A DNA stretch of 64,000 nt from Mytilinidion resinicola (Eukaryota > Ascomycota > Dothideomycetes > Mytilinidiales > Mytilinidiaceae), in NCBI RefSeq assembly GCF_010093595.1, contig NW_022985457.1, positions 180,226 through 244,225 on the forward strand. Reading direction: 5' to 3'. The notes beneath the pieces were generated by a model, which was not told the DNA's origin, did no database searches, and saw only the letters and a program-made list of their open reading frames with translations. Positions within the stretch are counted from its first letter, which is position 1, and each line of letters begins with the position of its first letter. The position numbers and the translations under genes were made by a program. Positions 34,230 through 45,435 of this stretch are shown in pieces.

Positions 34230-37200
34230 TTTCCCTACTTCTCCAGGGCGTGCAAAAAATACTCTAAGCTACGCAAGGCACTAGACGGAGACTACGAGCC
34301 CCCTTCCTATTTGCCTACGCCAGGCTTGTCTAATTGCAGCCCTTTTATTATCTTAAGCAAACTAAGTAAAGCTTTAAGCCTTAAGCTTTTTGGCCTAGAG
34401 GCACGCTCCGCCACCGCATCTAACTACGCCACCTCTGTTGCCCCAAGCCCGCTTAGCAATAAATTAGAGTTTTTTAGCGCAGAGGAGCACCTAATTTCAC
34501 TATAACTAATATTATAAAGTTTAAGCAATTTAGCCTAAATATATTCTATAATACTATTCTAATATTAAATAACGCTAGTAACTAGTTTAGGTGGAACCAG
34601 AAGGTTAATAAATTTATCCGAATATCTGCTATTGCTAAAAACGGAGCAACTCCACCTATAGAAAAAGAGAATATATAATAATAGCAGCACTGCTATAAGT
34701 TCTATACGGCAATAATTGCAGCAAAGCTAATATATAATACCGCGTAACGGATTAATACTTTTAAAATCTATTAAGTTTAATTTCTTTTATAGGCAGTTAA
34801 GAAAAACTTTAAACCAGAAGGTTTAGGAATATATATTAACCTATAGCAGCAGTATATATCCCTTATATAAGAAAAATATAGGAGCACTTAGGCCCTAGAA
34901 GCTAAGATTAGAAGGATTTATACTAAGAAACTTCTCCTTAACCCTAATTATATTACTTTAGAAATTAAGCGCATATTCTTCTTTATACACGCGCTGGGCG
35001 CTAAATATAAAGGCTTCTATAATTATATCTTTAGGCAGATAGACCTTATTAATAATAAAAACGCAAACGGGCATATTATTAAGGCTGCACCTATATTTAA
35101 CTATATTAAAGGTAAGGCAATTAAGGAAGAATATAGGAAGGGGCAGCTGGGAAAATAATTAAGTAATATACAGGCGCTCCCTACTTTTACTCTAATTTAG
35201 GGGCCTGGCTAAAAGAACTTTATTCTATTATCCGATAGAACTATATACTAAGTTAAGATTAATAATATTTCCTACTACTTTTTCTGCCAAAAGCTCTACT
35301 ATATTAAAACTAAATGCTTTAAAAAAAATCCGAGGCTAAAGAGCTAAGGGAAAGATAAAAAGGGATATAAGGCAAGGGTATAGGGCTTATAAGCTAACGG
35401 TTGCAAACTGTTAAAGAAATAGCACTCTACTAATAATAAGGATAATAATATAGGTGGCCCGAAAAACCTAAAGAAGCCCACCTTTATAGTAATAAAGGCT
35501 ATAGGAGAAGATGTTAATATAGTATTTAGGAAGGGCGTTAGAAGCAATTGCGCTATACTTATCTATACCCTCGCAATAATAACTATAAAAACGCTTCTAA
35601 TCCGCGACGCCTAGATTATTAATAGTGGCTGTGCCTAGTATATATATAATAATACCTTAAAGTTTATTTAGATAGGTATATACTATAGGCCTGCACTTCG
35701 GAGCGTTAATATATCTACATCTTTTTTAGAAGTAGGCATAATAAATATACTATGCAATATATAGGGTAGAAAGAGATAGCTTATTTTTAATAATATCCTC
35801 TTTATCCTATCCGCGCACGTAAGCCTTATATCTATGCTTTAGTTACTTAAACGCGGGGCTAAAGTTAAGTTTTTAAGTAAGGGCGTAAGTATCTGCAATA
35901 AGTTAAGTAAGAAGAGCTTATATACCGCAAGTAAATACTACAGTATTTACGCACTTAACCTATAGATAAACCTTTTCTTTCTAGCCTACTATATTAGCCT
36001 ACAGTTAACCCTTTAGTATAACTAACTAGCTTACCTAAGTAATACAAACTTATAATAGCTTAAAAAGCAAGCTTATAGTATTTAAAATATAGAGCTGCAA
36101 AAACTATATAATCCGTGCCTTTAGGGGCGAATAACCGAAAAGCTATATAACTGCTTAGGTTATAAAAGAGAATATCTAATAGAACTCCTCTATATAGATA
36201 TTACAGGACTATTTAATAAGGGTCTTAATAGCAGTTGCTACTGGCTAACTATTATTAATAACTTAACCGGCTAGATTAAAGTTACCCCTATACTATAATA
36301 ACAGGGATTTGTTATTAAATTGCTACACTTCTTTCTTAACTATAATAAGCGCCCTAAATAAAAGTATAGATAAATATAGCTTAATTAGATTGCTAAGTAA
36401 GTAGGAGAAGAAATAAAGTTTATCCTCTTTTCTTAATTAATTTAAGCTAAGGTTACAGGTGTAGACTAGCACTAGTAGAATAGCGTGGCTGAAAGAGCCT
36501 ATAAAATAATATATAATCGAGTTGGACCTATACTAGTATATATAAAGCTGCTATTAAAGTTCTGGCCAGAGATAGCTTAAACAGCAGTATACCTTTCTAA
36601 CTAATCGCCCTTATTAAAGCTTTAGATAACACTGTATTAGGTATAGTATAGTAAGAAGCCTAATTTATTATAACTAAAAGTAATTAGGTTAAAAGGGGAA
36701 TACCTAATCCTACTAAAGTAAAGGAAAAAGCTAACTAAACTGTAAATAAGGCTATATATTTTACTAGGCTATAAGGGAAACACTAACTACCGCATTTTAC
36801 TAGAAAATAGAAGGATTATTAGAACTCTAAATACTAAATTCTAAAAAGCCCTTATAACTCCCTCTATATAGATTATATAAAATATAAAAGCTAAATAATA
36901 TAGCTTACCTAAGGTAATAGCTGCTACTATAGAGGGGAGTAAAATAGTAGGGCTACTAAACCAACCGTTAGTAAGTATATAGCAAGTATCTGTGCCAGCC
37001 TTTAGATATTATATATCCGCAGCAGCACTAGAGCAAGCCTTTTCTAAAATAAGTAATAAGGACTTGCAAATATTACCTTATACGGGCACTAAAAACTTGT
37101 AAATACTACCTTAGGCGGGCACTAAGAACCCGTAAATATTACCTTAGATAAGTAATAAAAACTTGCAAACGCTATCTTAACTAAGTAATAATAACTTAGA

Positions 37201-38884
37201 AAAGGGAGCGCCGTTCTAATTAAGTAATAATAACTTGCAGTTAGTTACTAAGCAGGGAGACAGGACCTTGTCGCCTTTTAGGAGTAATAATACTTTCGGG
37301 TTATTTTTAGATACTCTAGAAAAAGATAATCTACTGCCTAATAGCGGCTAGTAATAGAATAACGCTCTATATAACTAAGCCTTAGGAGAATAGCAATAAT
37401 ATCTAAAACTCTAGCTTAATCGCCCAGTTTATAGAGTAAGGTAAAAAGCCTTAGAATATTACCCTAAACTTAGAATCTGTATCCCGCAGGCCGTATTAGA
37501 TATATCTAATAATAGCGCAGAAGAACTTATACTAATAAATATACCTAAAGGCAATATACTCCTAATATTTTTAATAGTAGCTGCGGAAAAAACAGAACCC
37601 TTTAAACTAAAAACTGTTTACTAAGTAAAGAATAATATAAGCTAGCCTAAATAGAAGAGGGCAATACTTAAAAAAGCTAACTTGCTTAAACAGAATAAAA
37701 TATAGGAGCTTATTAACCCTTCTAGAAATTAACGGGTTTTTAGCGGTAAATAGGTTTTTAAGCTTAAGCAAGGACTATATAGAGAAGTTATCTACTATAA
37801 AAGTAGATAGATAGTTAAGGGCTTTACTTAAGAAGAGGGCGTTAACTATAATAAAATATTTACCTCTATTATTAAGCTAATAAGCTATAAGGCTCTATTT
37901 ATAATCGCGGCCGCTCTAGGCCTTAAAATCAAATAAATAGACGTTAAGACAGCCTTTCTATATAGTAATATAGACTATAAAATCTATATTAAATAGCTAC
38001 ACTATATAGCGGATAGTATACTAAAGGTCTGCAAACTCCGGAAAGCACTCTACAGCCTAAAGCAAGCTCCTTATATTTAGTATTAAACCCTTATAAACTT
38101 TTTATATAGTCTTAGCTTTAAACTAATTAACGCTAACCTTAGAATCTTTATATAAAGCAATATATATATTATAGTATATATTAATAACCTTCTAATTATT
38201 AGACTAAGTATTGCAGAAATTAAAAGGATTAAAAGAGGCCTAAGAAACTATTTCTAAATAACGGACCTTAGACTGTATAGCTACTACCTCGGGATATTTA
38301 TCTAGTAAAACTATTAGAACAGGATACTATACCTAAGTTAAGAAGCTTATATTAATAAGGTTATTTATTAGTTTAGAATTAACAACTGCGCTCCTATTAG
38401 CACGCTAATAGAAACCTTACTACTATTAGAGAATATCCTAGAATATAACTGCCCTTTAAATTAAAAAGCGGAATACTAATATATTATAGGATCTCTAATA
38501 TATATTATGCTTGGAACTAGAGGAGATATTATATATACAGTTTCTATAGTAAGCCGGTATCTAGCAAATCCTAGGCTATAATATATAAAGCTTGCTTAAC
38601 GCATCCTGCAGTACCTTAAAGGTATAAGGGATCTTAAACTTATATATAAAGGTTACCTCTAGATATTAAAGGGTTTTATAGATGCAGACTAGGCTGGATG
38701 TCGCAATATAAGATAATTAACAGCTGGATACCTGTTTAATATTGGGAGCGGAGCAATTAGCTAGCAGTTTAAGCGCTAGAGCGTTGTCGCTCTATTAACC
38801 TATAAAGCAGAATTTATAGGATAGATATAAGCAACTAAAGAGGCGATTTAGTTAAGAAGACTCCTTAATAAGCTAAATATAGGC
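34230..38884 (+). pseudogene. RIP-ruined gag-pol polyprotein of the copia element
   Basis: There is no long open frame. Domain remnants (zinc knuckle, protease, integrase, RT, RNase H) follow the copia order. Stops sit where Trp and Gln are expected: in the RNase H part, GAT GCA GAC TAG GCT GGA corresponds to D-A-D-W-A-G. The 3' end and the polypurine tract are lost in the N gap. Confidence 0.9.
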
Positions 38885-39239
38885 NNNNNNNNNNNNNNNN
38901 NNNNNNNNNNNNNNNNNNNNNNNNNNNNNNNNNNNNNNNNNNNNNNNNNNNNNNNNNNNNNNNNNNNNNNNNNNNNNNNNNNNNNNNNNNNNNNNNNNNN
39001 NNNNNNNNNNNNNNNNNNNNNNNNNNNNNNNNNNNNNNNNNNNNNNNNNNNNNNNNNNNNNNNNNNNNNNNNNNNNNNNNNNNNNNNNNNNNNNNNNNNN
39101 NNNNNNNNNNNNNNNNNNNNNNNNNNNNNNNNNNNNNNNNNNNNNNNNNNNNNNNNNNNNNNNNNNNNNNNNNNNNNNNNNNNNNNNNNNNNNNNNNNNN
39201 NNNNNNNNNNNNNNNNNNNNNNNNNNNNNNNNNNNNNNN
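38885..39239. other. Assembly gap (355 N)
   Basis: A run of N covers the end of the RNase H domain, the polypurine tract and the first 34 bases of the 3' LTR, if the gap size is right. Confidence 0.99.
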
Positions 39240-39332
39240 TGTGACAAGGGGTGAGAATGGATACATATATGAGGCACCCCGCCCATCCATAGCCAGACAA
39301 TGAAAAAAACAGACACAATCACTTGCTCAACA
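39240..39332 (+). repeat. 3' LTR of the copia element (visible part)
   Basis: These 93 bases are identical to 33385-33477. The LTR ends TCAACA and is followed by GGGAT (39333-39337), matching the left target duplication. Confidence 0.92.
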
Positions 39333-39337
39333 GGGAT

Positions 39338-39760
39338 TAGTACGATATCTGTACCGTTCCGAAGGGCGTACCATTCCAAAGTTTATGTTGAGCAAGTGAT
39401 TGTGTCTGCTTTTTCATTGTCTGGCTATGGATGGGCGGGGTGCCTCATATATGTATCCATTCTCACCCCTTGTCACATCGTTTCAGCCACCATTAACCGT
39501 GACATTCAACAGTTTATACCATTACGAAGGCGAACCATTACAAAATGGCATGATTCGTACCATTACTAAGAGTCTACCAGTACGAAAATTGAAGAGGAAC
39601 CCAAACGGGCTCCTCACAATGTCCTATTACGAAATTGCGGACAATAGCCCCTGTACGAAGAGTCCAAACGGGCTCCTCACAATATACCATTACGAAATTG
39701 CGGATAATTGCCCAAGTACAAGGGAAGACGAGCCCAAACGGGCTCAAACACCGATCGTAA
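39338..39760. repeat. Degenerate GTACCATTC/CATTACGAAG repeat block with a 66-bp tandem
   Basis: The host repeat that was split by the copia insertion continues here; 39333-39380 pairs with 42337-42380. From about 39597 a unit of about 66 bp containing CCAAACGGGCTCCTCACAAT and ATTACGAAATTGCGGA is tandemly repeated twice, with a partial third copy. Confidence 0.65.
39386..39511 (-). mobile_element. Inverted solo LTR of the same copia family with GTTTA duplication
   Basis: A 126-bp reverse-complement copy of the 33351-33477 LTR, differing only around the A-run. It is flanked by GTTTA on both sides (39381-39385 and 39512-39516). This is a separate insertion reduced by LTR-LTR recombination. Confidence 0.92.
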
Positions 39761-40479
39761 ATAGCCAATCGGATTGGGCCCTCTCATTAACGACATGGAT
39801 CAACTAGTATGGCTAACATAAGCCCCAAACTTAAGCCACGCGATCGAGCCACCTGTCGTCACTTCCTAAATGCCAACACTTTATACTTGTACAAAAGCAA
39901 AAGCAAAGGTTATAAATCCTCTTCCTGTAAAGGCCTTAGTGGTCCATTATTACTAGTATTATGGTGGGGTGAGCGGTGGCCATCAGCTAATAGCAGGGTC
40001 ACGGGGTTAGGCTCAGCTCCGGTCACATGACGAACGGCGACGGACTCTATAAGCGGTGATGCGGCGGCATCGCCATCAGAATCATCATCATCATCTTCTC
40101 CTCTCCTTAGGTACTTACCTGCGAACACAGGGGCCTCCGCCCCCTTCTATATAGATAATTAAGGTAAATCCTCGCATTCCCTTCTCCTCTAGTAACTCAT
40201 AACTTATCACGACTCGCGGAGCGGGCACGAGGCTGGGCGCACGGAGGTGCGTGCTAGCCGGCTCTTGCAAGCGTATAAGTAGCTGGCAGTTGAGAAGATC
40301 AGGTGTCTTCTCAATCTCAATCTCTTGGTAGTGCAGGGGTGAAGCTAGCACCACGGCGTTACATGGCCTTTGGTGCGCTTACGCGATGCCGGGGCTTTGC
40401 TCTTGGCATGGCGGGAAAAGGCCCCCATAAAACGGCGTTACAAACGTCCATTTTCGGAGGGGTATTTACCAGAAACCTG

Positions 40480-40547
40480 CATTTATCTGTAAAGATGTTC
40501 AAGGGAACACCCCCTCAGGTTTAGTTCTAGGCGGTCCTTCTCTCCTG
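40480..40547. repeat. Dispersed repeat fragment, copy 2
   Basis: Matches 23347-23411 with a small insertion (TTCTA after GGTTTAG). Confidence 0.5.
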
Positions 40548-40675
40548 GATGTATACAGCAGCGCAATGATTGGCGCACCCAGCAACCCCCAGGGGTTTTG
40601 AAAGTCCGCCACACATGCATGCTAGGTCAAATCTAGGCACCAGCAACCTCCTCACCGGCTTTCTCGAAGCCAAAA

Positions 40676-40683
40676 TATATAAA
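40676..40683 (+). promoter_or_regulatory. TATA box
   Basis: TATATAAA 53-60 bp upstream of the ATG at 40736 of the F-box-like gene. Confidence 0.45.
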
Positions 40684-40735
40684 TGCAGCCTCTAACCCAC
40701 CCAAAGTTTCACAGTCAAGATAACTCATCACCATC

Positions 40736-41851
40736 ATGGACCTCCCCACCACCACCGCCTCAACTGCGGTCCTCAGCACCCCCGAGCTCCTCGAGACCAT
40801 CCTGCACCAACTTCCTCCACCATCTCTCCTCTACGCCCAACTCACTAATCGCCTCTTCCACACTCTTATCTCCGCGTCCCCCCTTCTGCAATCAGACCTC
40901 TTCTTCCGCATACCCCCACCATCCTCAATATCAAATTCCCTTCCCAACACTACTTCTCCAGCATTGACACTCAACCCCCTCCTCACCACCGCATTTCCCG
41001 GCTGGCTCACGCCCCTACCACCTGACCTCCTGAATGCTCAGGAAGCGAAACGGCCTATTGGTCTCTATGAGAAGAGCTCAGAACAGATGTTTATAATGCT
41101 GCCTTGGTTGCAGAGGAGGGAGGCGTTTAAGCGGAAAGGAGCGAGTTGGCGCCGGATGTTCGTCTCCAGTCCGCCGGTTCGGAAGATTGAGGTGCGGAAG
41201 ATTGAGGTTCGGAGGAGGGGGGAGAGCATGGAGGTGGCGGTTGTGGACTTGCCGAGGGAAGGCGAGGCGTGTACGTCGGCGGCGTTGGTGAAGATCGCGA
41301 GGCAGATGAGTCCAGGTAGTGAGGTTATAAATGGAAGTGGAGAGCTTGAAGAGCGACACCCTGGAGAAAATCATCTCAAGTATCATAAGAGGGAACTTGC
41401 ATTCCGTTATAAGGGGAGAAAGGCGGATCTTCAAGAGGAGGATTTGCATGATGATGGACTGAGGATGGGAGTGTTGTACGACTATGTTGAGGAGGCTGTG
41501 TGTTCGGAGTTTATGGGAAGACCTAATAGTATCACGATTGGCTTCCATATGCCGGAGGATGAACCAGAGGAACAGGACTTTGCAGGCATTAGGAGCAGGG
41601 AAGGCAGTAGTGGAGGCGGTGCACAAAAGGAGGACGGAAGAAGTCAAGAAGCCGTACTCAGGATCGACATGTTATACTCCACCGGGTGCTGTCCAATGAT
41701 AGATGACCCAATGCCCGAATTTCTGAGCGAGGGGTTTGAAAGGGTGGTTGTGGGACCGTGGGTGGAGTATTGGGAAGATAGGGGTATGAGTACCCAGGAT
41801 ATCTCAGACGTTCTTTTGTTGGCAAGCTTTAGGCCGCCTGAGGCGGAATAG
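40736..41851 (+). CDS. F-box-like domain protein
   Basis: Single exon, 371 aa. Residues 12-55 (LSTPELLETILHQLPPPSLL, then YAQLTNRLFHTLISASPLLQ) fit the degenerate F-box found in expanded fungal families. It is followed by a Pro-rich stretch and a DLLNAQEAKRPIGLYEKSS segment. The C-terminal two thirds are unrecognised and presumably bind a substrate. A 15-bp tandem duplication at about 41177-41207 encodes VRKIEVRKIEVRR. The likely role is as a substrate adaptor of an SCF ubiquitin ligase through Skp1, inferred from the N-terminus only. It follows a TATA box and sits between repeat blocks, an accessory setting. Confidence 0.7.
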   Translation: MDLPTTTASTAVLSTPELLETILHQLPPPSLLYAQLTNRLFHTLISASPLLQSDLFFRIPPPSSISNSLPNTTSPALTLNPLLTTAFPGWLTPLPPDLLNAQEAKRPIGLYEKSSEQMFIMLPWLQRREAFKRKGASWRRMFVSSPPVRKIEVRKIEVRRRGESMEVAVVDLPREGEACTSAALVKIARQMSPGSEVINGSGELEERHPGENHLKYHKRELAFRYKGRKADLQEEDLHDDGLRMGVLYDYVEEAVCSEFMGRPNSITIGFHMPEDEPEEQDFAGIRSREGSSGGGAQKEDGRSQEAVLRIDMLYSTGCCPMIDDPMPEFLSEGFERVVVGPWVEYWEDRGMSTQDISDVLLLASFRPPEAE

Positions 41852-42099
41852 CCGAATTGGGCTGCCGCGTGGAAAGAACGTCTGAGAGATTTCCGACAGA
41901 TTTGTTAGGGGAGCTCATCACAACTGGGAAAAATTCGGTTGCAAATATCAAGATAGCTTTGCAACCACTAATTAGAATTTGCTAGAAATCTCATTAATTA
42001 TATTCCTTAATATGAGCTCTCTATTGAAGCTAAATTTGACTAAATTTATCTGAATATAATAATAATTACGTGTCCCAAACATTTAGATAAGTAGAACTC

Positions 42100-42425
42100 G
42101 ACTTTAGAACACTATCCTGGCCTGGACCCTCACCACATCAGAGTATGACATATAAGATACCGTACCGTTCCAAAGCTGGCGCCATGGGGATTAGTACGAA
42201 TTTGGCAGAATTAGGGCTAATACGAGATGCATACCATGCCAAAGCTAGCATTAAGGGATTGGTACGATTCGCATACCAGTACAATTTGGCAGAATAGGGC
42301 TATTACAAGAGGGTACCATTACAAAGTTGCGGCATAGGGATTAGTACGATATCTGTACCATTCTAAAGGGCGAACCATTACGAAGAACTAAAATAGGGAC
42401 TAGTCCAGGCTGCGTAACATCCTAA
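42100..42425. repeat. Degenerate GTACCATTCCAAAG-type repeat block, right copy
   Basis: Parallels 33095-33350 (CCTGGCCTGGACCCTCACCA, CCAAAGCTGGCGCCATGGGG, ATTACAAAGTTGCGGCATAG) and then 39333-39380. It is therefore an uninterrupted copy of the block split by the copia element. It ends at the broken DUF3176 gene. Confidence 0.7.
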
Positions 42426-43214
42426 AGTATATAACATGTGATTGTTGTCATACTCGCTCGATTCGACCAACAGAGCTTGCCGGAATGGCCTTTACGAATC
42501 ACGCTTAATACTTTGGTCGCCTTCTTTACTACACTAGGAAAAGCAGCTTTTATGCTTCCCGTCTCTTCAGCTATTAGTCAAGCGCAATGGACCTGGTTCA
42601 GCCGAGAAAGGCCGTTCTATGACTTCCATGTCTTTGACCAGGCGAGTAGAGGAGCCTGGGGCTCTTTGATTCTGCTACTTCGTATGGCGGATTCGCTTCC
42701 GGCATTTCGGTGCGCTCAGGGCTATCCTTATGGTCTTGAGTTTTTTAACCTCCCCCATCACACAGCTAGCTATCAGTTACCCCTTACGAGACGTGCTAGC
42801 CGCGTCGGAAGAGGCAAAGCTTCAGCCATCCGTACGATCATCGCGCCGAAAGATAAATTGGACACGGGAACACGCAAAGCGCTGTTGATGGCGACCGCAG
42901 AGGACGGAAGTAACTTCTTGAGGCCAATCGAACCGCTTGGAGCGACCTGCTCGACAGGCAATTGCACATTCGACACTTACCAATCACTGGGGGTCTGCAT
43001 GAAGATGGCAACCATAACGTCGCAACTGCGAATCCAAGAGTTCGATGACGTGAAGGTTGGGGAGATGCCCCTACTTGGTGACGACAAGGGAGCATCATTC
43101 ATCCCCGGTCAGAAAGTCCGGAATGCATCCCTCCCCGGCGGATACGACATGTCGCATCAAACATCACTAGCAGGTCGTTCCTGTGATGGCCAAAGGCGAG
43201 CAGCCACCATCTAG
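42426..43214 (+). pseudogene. Truncated, frame-damaged DUF3176-family gene
   Basis: The peptide LRITLNTLVAFFTTLGKAAF, LPVSSAISQAQWTWFS and DQASRGAWGSLILLL is the DUF3176 signature of fungal membrane proteins. The usual N-terminal residues and first membrane helix are cut off at the repeat junction. Near 42712 the homologous reading moves by one frame (RAILMVLSFLTSPITQLAIS), and near 42835 it returns (CSTGNCTFDTYQSLGVC). After GGYDMSHQTSLAG it ends early at 43214, where relatives continue for several hundred residues. The nominal open frame 42438-43214 (258 codons) is thus not a full protein. Confidence 0.7.
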
Positions 43215-43428
43215 GATAGAAGAGATGTAGAGGTTAGAAAATTAGCTGCCACACTAGTTACTATGTCATAGCCAGAACCTGTAAAGGTATTCAGGGCAAC
43301 TCTTATTCTCTGACAACTTTTACATTCGAGCTACTTCGCAGATCCGGAACAGCAAAAAGCAAGCCTCCCACGCCTCTCCGCTCCCCTTACTATCTCTCTT
43401 ACCGCCCAAGAGACGTTAAATTTCCTAT

Positions 43429-44663
43429 CTACTGCTTACCACGCCAAGCCTCGGTGAAAAACTCTTCGGGATTCGTAAACTTGTAGTCTGGCAGCAACTG
43501 ATTCCACTCGTCCGAGCAAGTGTAGCCCTTGGCCGAGATAGCCAACAAAACCCCAGCGACAATGATCCTCGAGAATATGTCAACCTGCTCGACTGGGATG
43601 GAAGGGTGGTCGAGCCTCGGAATCCACGACGTCTTCCACTCCCCGCTTTCGAGCTCACTGGTTTTCAATTTCTCAATTGCAAAAGGTGCGCCTAGTTCGC
43701 TCAATGTCAGCACATATCCAAGATCGATAAGTTGATGGAGGCGCACGCACCGCGGATTTTCTCTCCCAGAGCAATGACTTCTCTAACGGACATGTCGACG
43801 CCTCTGATGCCACTGACAACAGGCCACTCGCCTTCAAAGTCGATCGCTTTCGCGACTACATTGGCGAGATCCTGCACGGTGGTGATAGTGATACGGTCGT
43901 CATCGCCGCCATCCAGCACAAGAGCTCGGCGGTTGTTGAAGTCGAAAGGGATCTCCATTGCGTGGAGGTGTTTGGACGACTTATAGGGGCTTGTAAAGTA
44001 ATTGAGGAATAAGCCTGGTTGGAAGAGGCTGTATTCGAGAACCTATCAGTGAGGTCTTGTGTTAGAACTTCAGCTTATCTCGGAGCGCCTCGAAACTTAC
44101 CTTCTTGTCCTTGTTCAGCTCTTTGAGGTATTGGCGAGCTTCAGCTTTGTACGCGTACCAGCTGAGGTGCTTAAGGCCGGACCTGCAAGAGGTCAGTGAC
44201 GGATACAGCATGAGGGATAAGGACTGCCTACGTGGACCACTCGCTGGGTGCAAAGCGCTTCACACCAGCTAGGATTGCGGCATCGATGAGGTTCCTTTGG
44301 ATGGTGCTCGCTGCATCCCCCGAAATGGCTACGAATGAGAGCACAGTGTGCACTCCCTGCAGAATTTGCGCCAACTGCTCGGGGTCTTCGTAGTTTGCCT
44401 TGATCCATGTTACACCCTTGACGACCGAGCCGGCCGGAGCATCCTGTGCGAGCCGATTAGCTGCGATGAACTAGCAATTGATACATGCGTGGACAATATG
44501 CGAACATTTCTAGATAGAAGCAAAATCTCGTGCTTCTTGCTAGCAACGAGGACATCAATGATCTCTTGTGCAACGTCTGCCGAGGCATTAGTAACACTCC
44601 AGATTGGAGCATAACGGTGGAGAACATACTGCCGGAGCCACCTGCAATAGCAATCTTGACCAT
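43429..44663 (-). CDS. NmrA-like family NAD(P)-binding protein
   Basis: Six exons on the minus strand: 44663-44630, 44576-44506, 44443-44232, 44182-44101, 44042-43751 and 43691-43429 (954 nt, 317 aa), with introns of 49-62 nt. The mature N-terminus MVKIAIAGGSGNVAQEIIDV is a Rossmann dinucleotide site with a GGSGN variant. It is followed by LLLSRNDAPAGSVVKGVTW, VHTVLSFVAI, AGVKRFAPSEW and SLFQPGLFLNYF, all typical of the NmrA/isoflavone-reductase-like group; length is also typical. Members are redox-sensing regulators or reductases; the role here is undetermined. It lies about 3 kb from the UstYa gene, but the F-box/LRR gene lies between, so a pathway link is speculative. Confidence 0.88.
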
Positions 44664-45435
44664 TTTCTCTGGATAGACACTGTGGGTCTTGCGTCGGCTG
44701 CTTGAAACTTTTGAGATACAAAGAGTAGACTTGAGCTTGAACACAGACGTCTATAATGATTTTGATACAATGAGGTAGAGACCCAGAGCTACTTCGGAGG
44801 CTGGAGTTGGAGTTGGTCATTCCCAGACGCGAGCTGTTCTATATAGTGCTTTCAACCGAGGTTTCGGCCGAATAGTTAGATGGAGTAATAAAACGGCGTC
44901 AATGCTTTCGCTGAACTCGCGGACATACCACTGGAAGCCATTAGTAATTAAACTCCGCACCGTGACAGCAGTCTGCAAATCAGGTTCGGGCGAATGTTCA
45001 ATGAGACGCCTTCACGTGGGAGGTGGGTTTGCGCCCGCTTTTCGACCTTAACCGGGAGCCGTCTACGCGAATGAAGATCATGCATTGCGTCGCTTCCATT
45101 TAGAACGGCAGAGTGATGGTGTGTAACTCAAAACGAGCTCATCAACTCTAGTATCAACCACTTGAAGGATAGAGATTGTACGAGAACCCTCATTGCGCGA
45201 GGTAGATTCTTGACTAAGCTTTGTGATTGTATAGTCTAGCTCACCAAAGTATCATTACCGAAACAGGTACTGTCGACTGGCTTCAAACCGAGAGAAACTT
45301 AATGGAAACAAATTCCCGAAAGAACCTAGGCGGAAAGAAGAAGAGATTCGTTAGCTAAAGGCCGTAGAAACACCCGAAACGCCGAGACGTACATACGGGT
45401 TCGTTCAAGGACGGAATCCGAAAGAAAGTCCATTT
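44664..45435. other. Intergenic region, nothing seen
   Basis: Contains the NmrA-like promoter side and the 3' flank of the next gene. No motif was recognised. Confidence 0.5.

Larger units (their letters stand above)
33351..39332 (+). mobile_element. Ty1/copia LTR retrotransposon, RIP-degraded, with assembly gap
   Basis: About 5,980 bp (nominal), bounded by LTRs and GGGAT target duplications. From about 34240 to 38884 the DNA is AT-rich and TpA-rich. Reading through stops, copia domains appear in the canonical order: a zinc-knuckle remnant (about 35270-35340), a protease remnant IINSGC (about 35611-35630), integrase (LLYIDITGLF near 36190; VAERA near 36485), reverse transcriptase (KALFIIAAALGLKIK, DVKTAFLYSNID; about 37890-37990) and RNase H (TAGYLFNIGSGAI near 38720). 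Former TGG, CAG and CAA codons are TAG or TAA, the RIP pattern. The polyprotein is therefore dead. Integrase before RT places it in Pseudoviridae/Ty1-copia rather than gypsy. Confidence 0.93.
39833..40735. other. Gene-poor stretch with an ATC microsatellite
   Basis: An ATC run lies at about 40078-40095, a dispersed-repeat fragment at 40480-40547, and a TATA box at 40676. No gene was recognised. Confidence 0.4.

Noticed and set aside
34240..38884. Stop-codon recoding (TAG/TAA read as sense) in the AT-rich region
   Set aside because: The stops replace both Trp and Gln, and C-to-T change at CpA explains all of them. No single recoding rule would.
42438..43214. 258-codon frame as a functional short protein
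   Set aside because: The homologous signal leaves and re-enters the frame and both ends are truncated relative to DUF3176 proteins.
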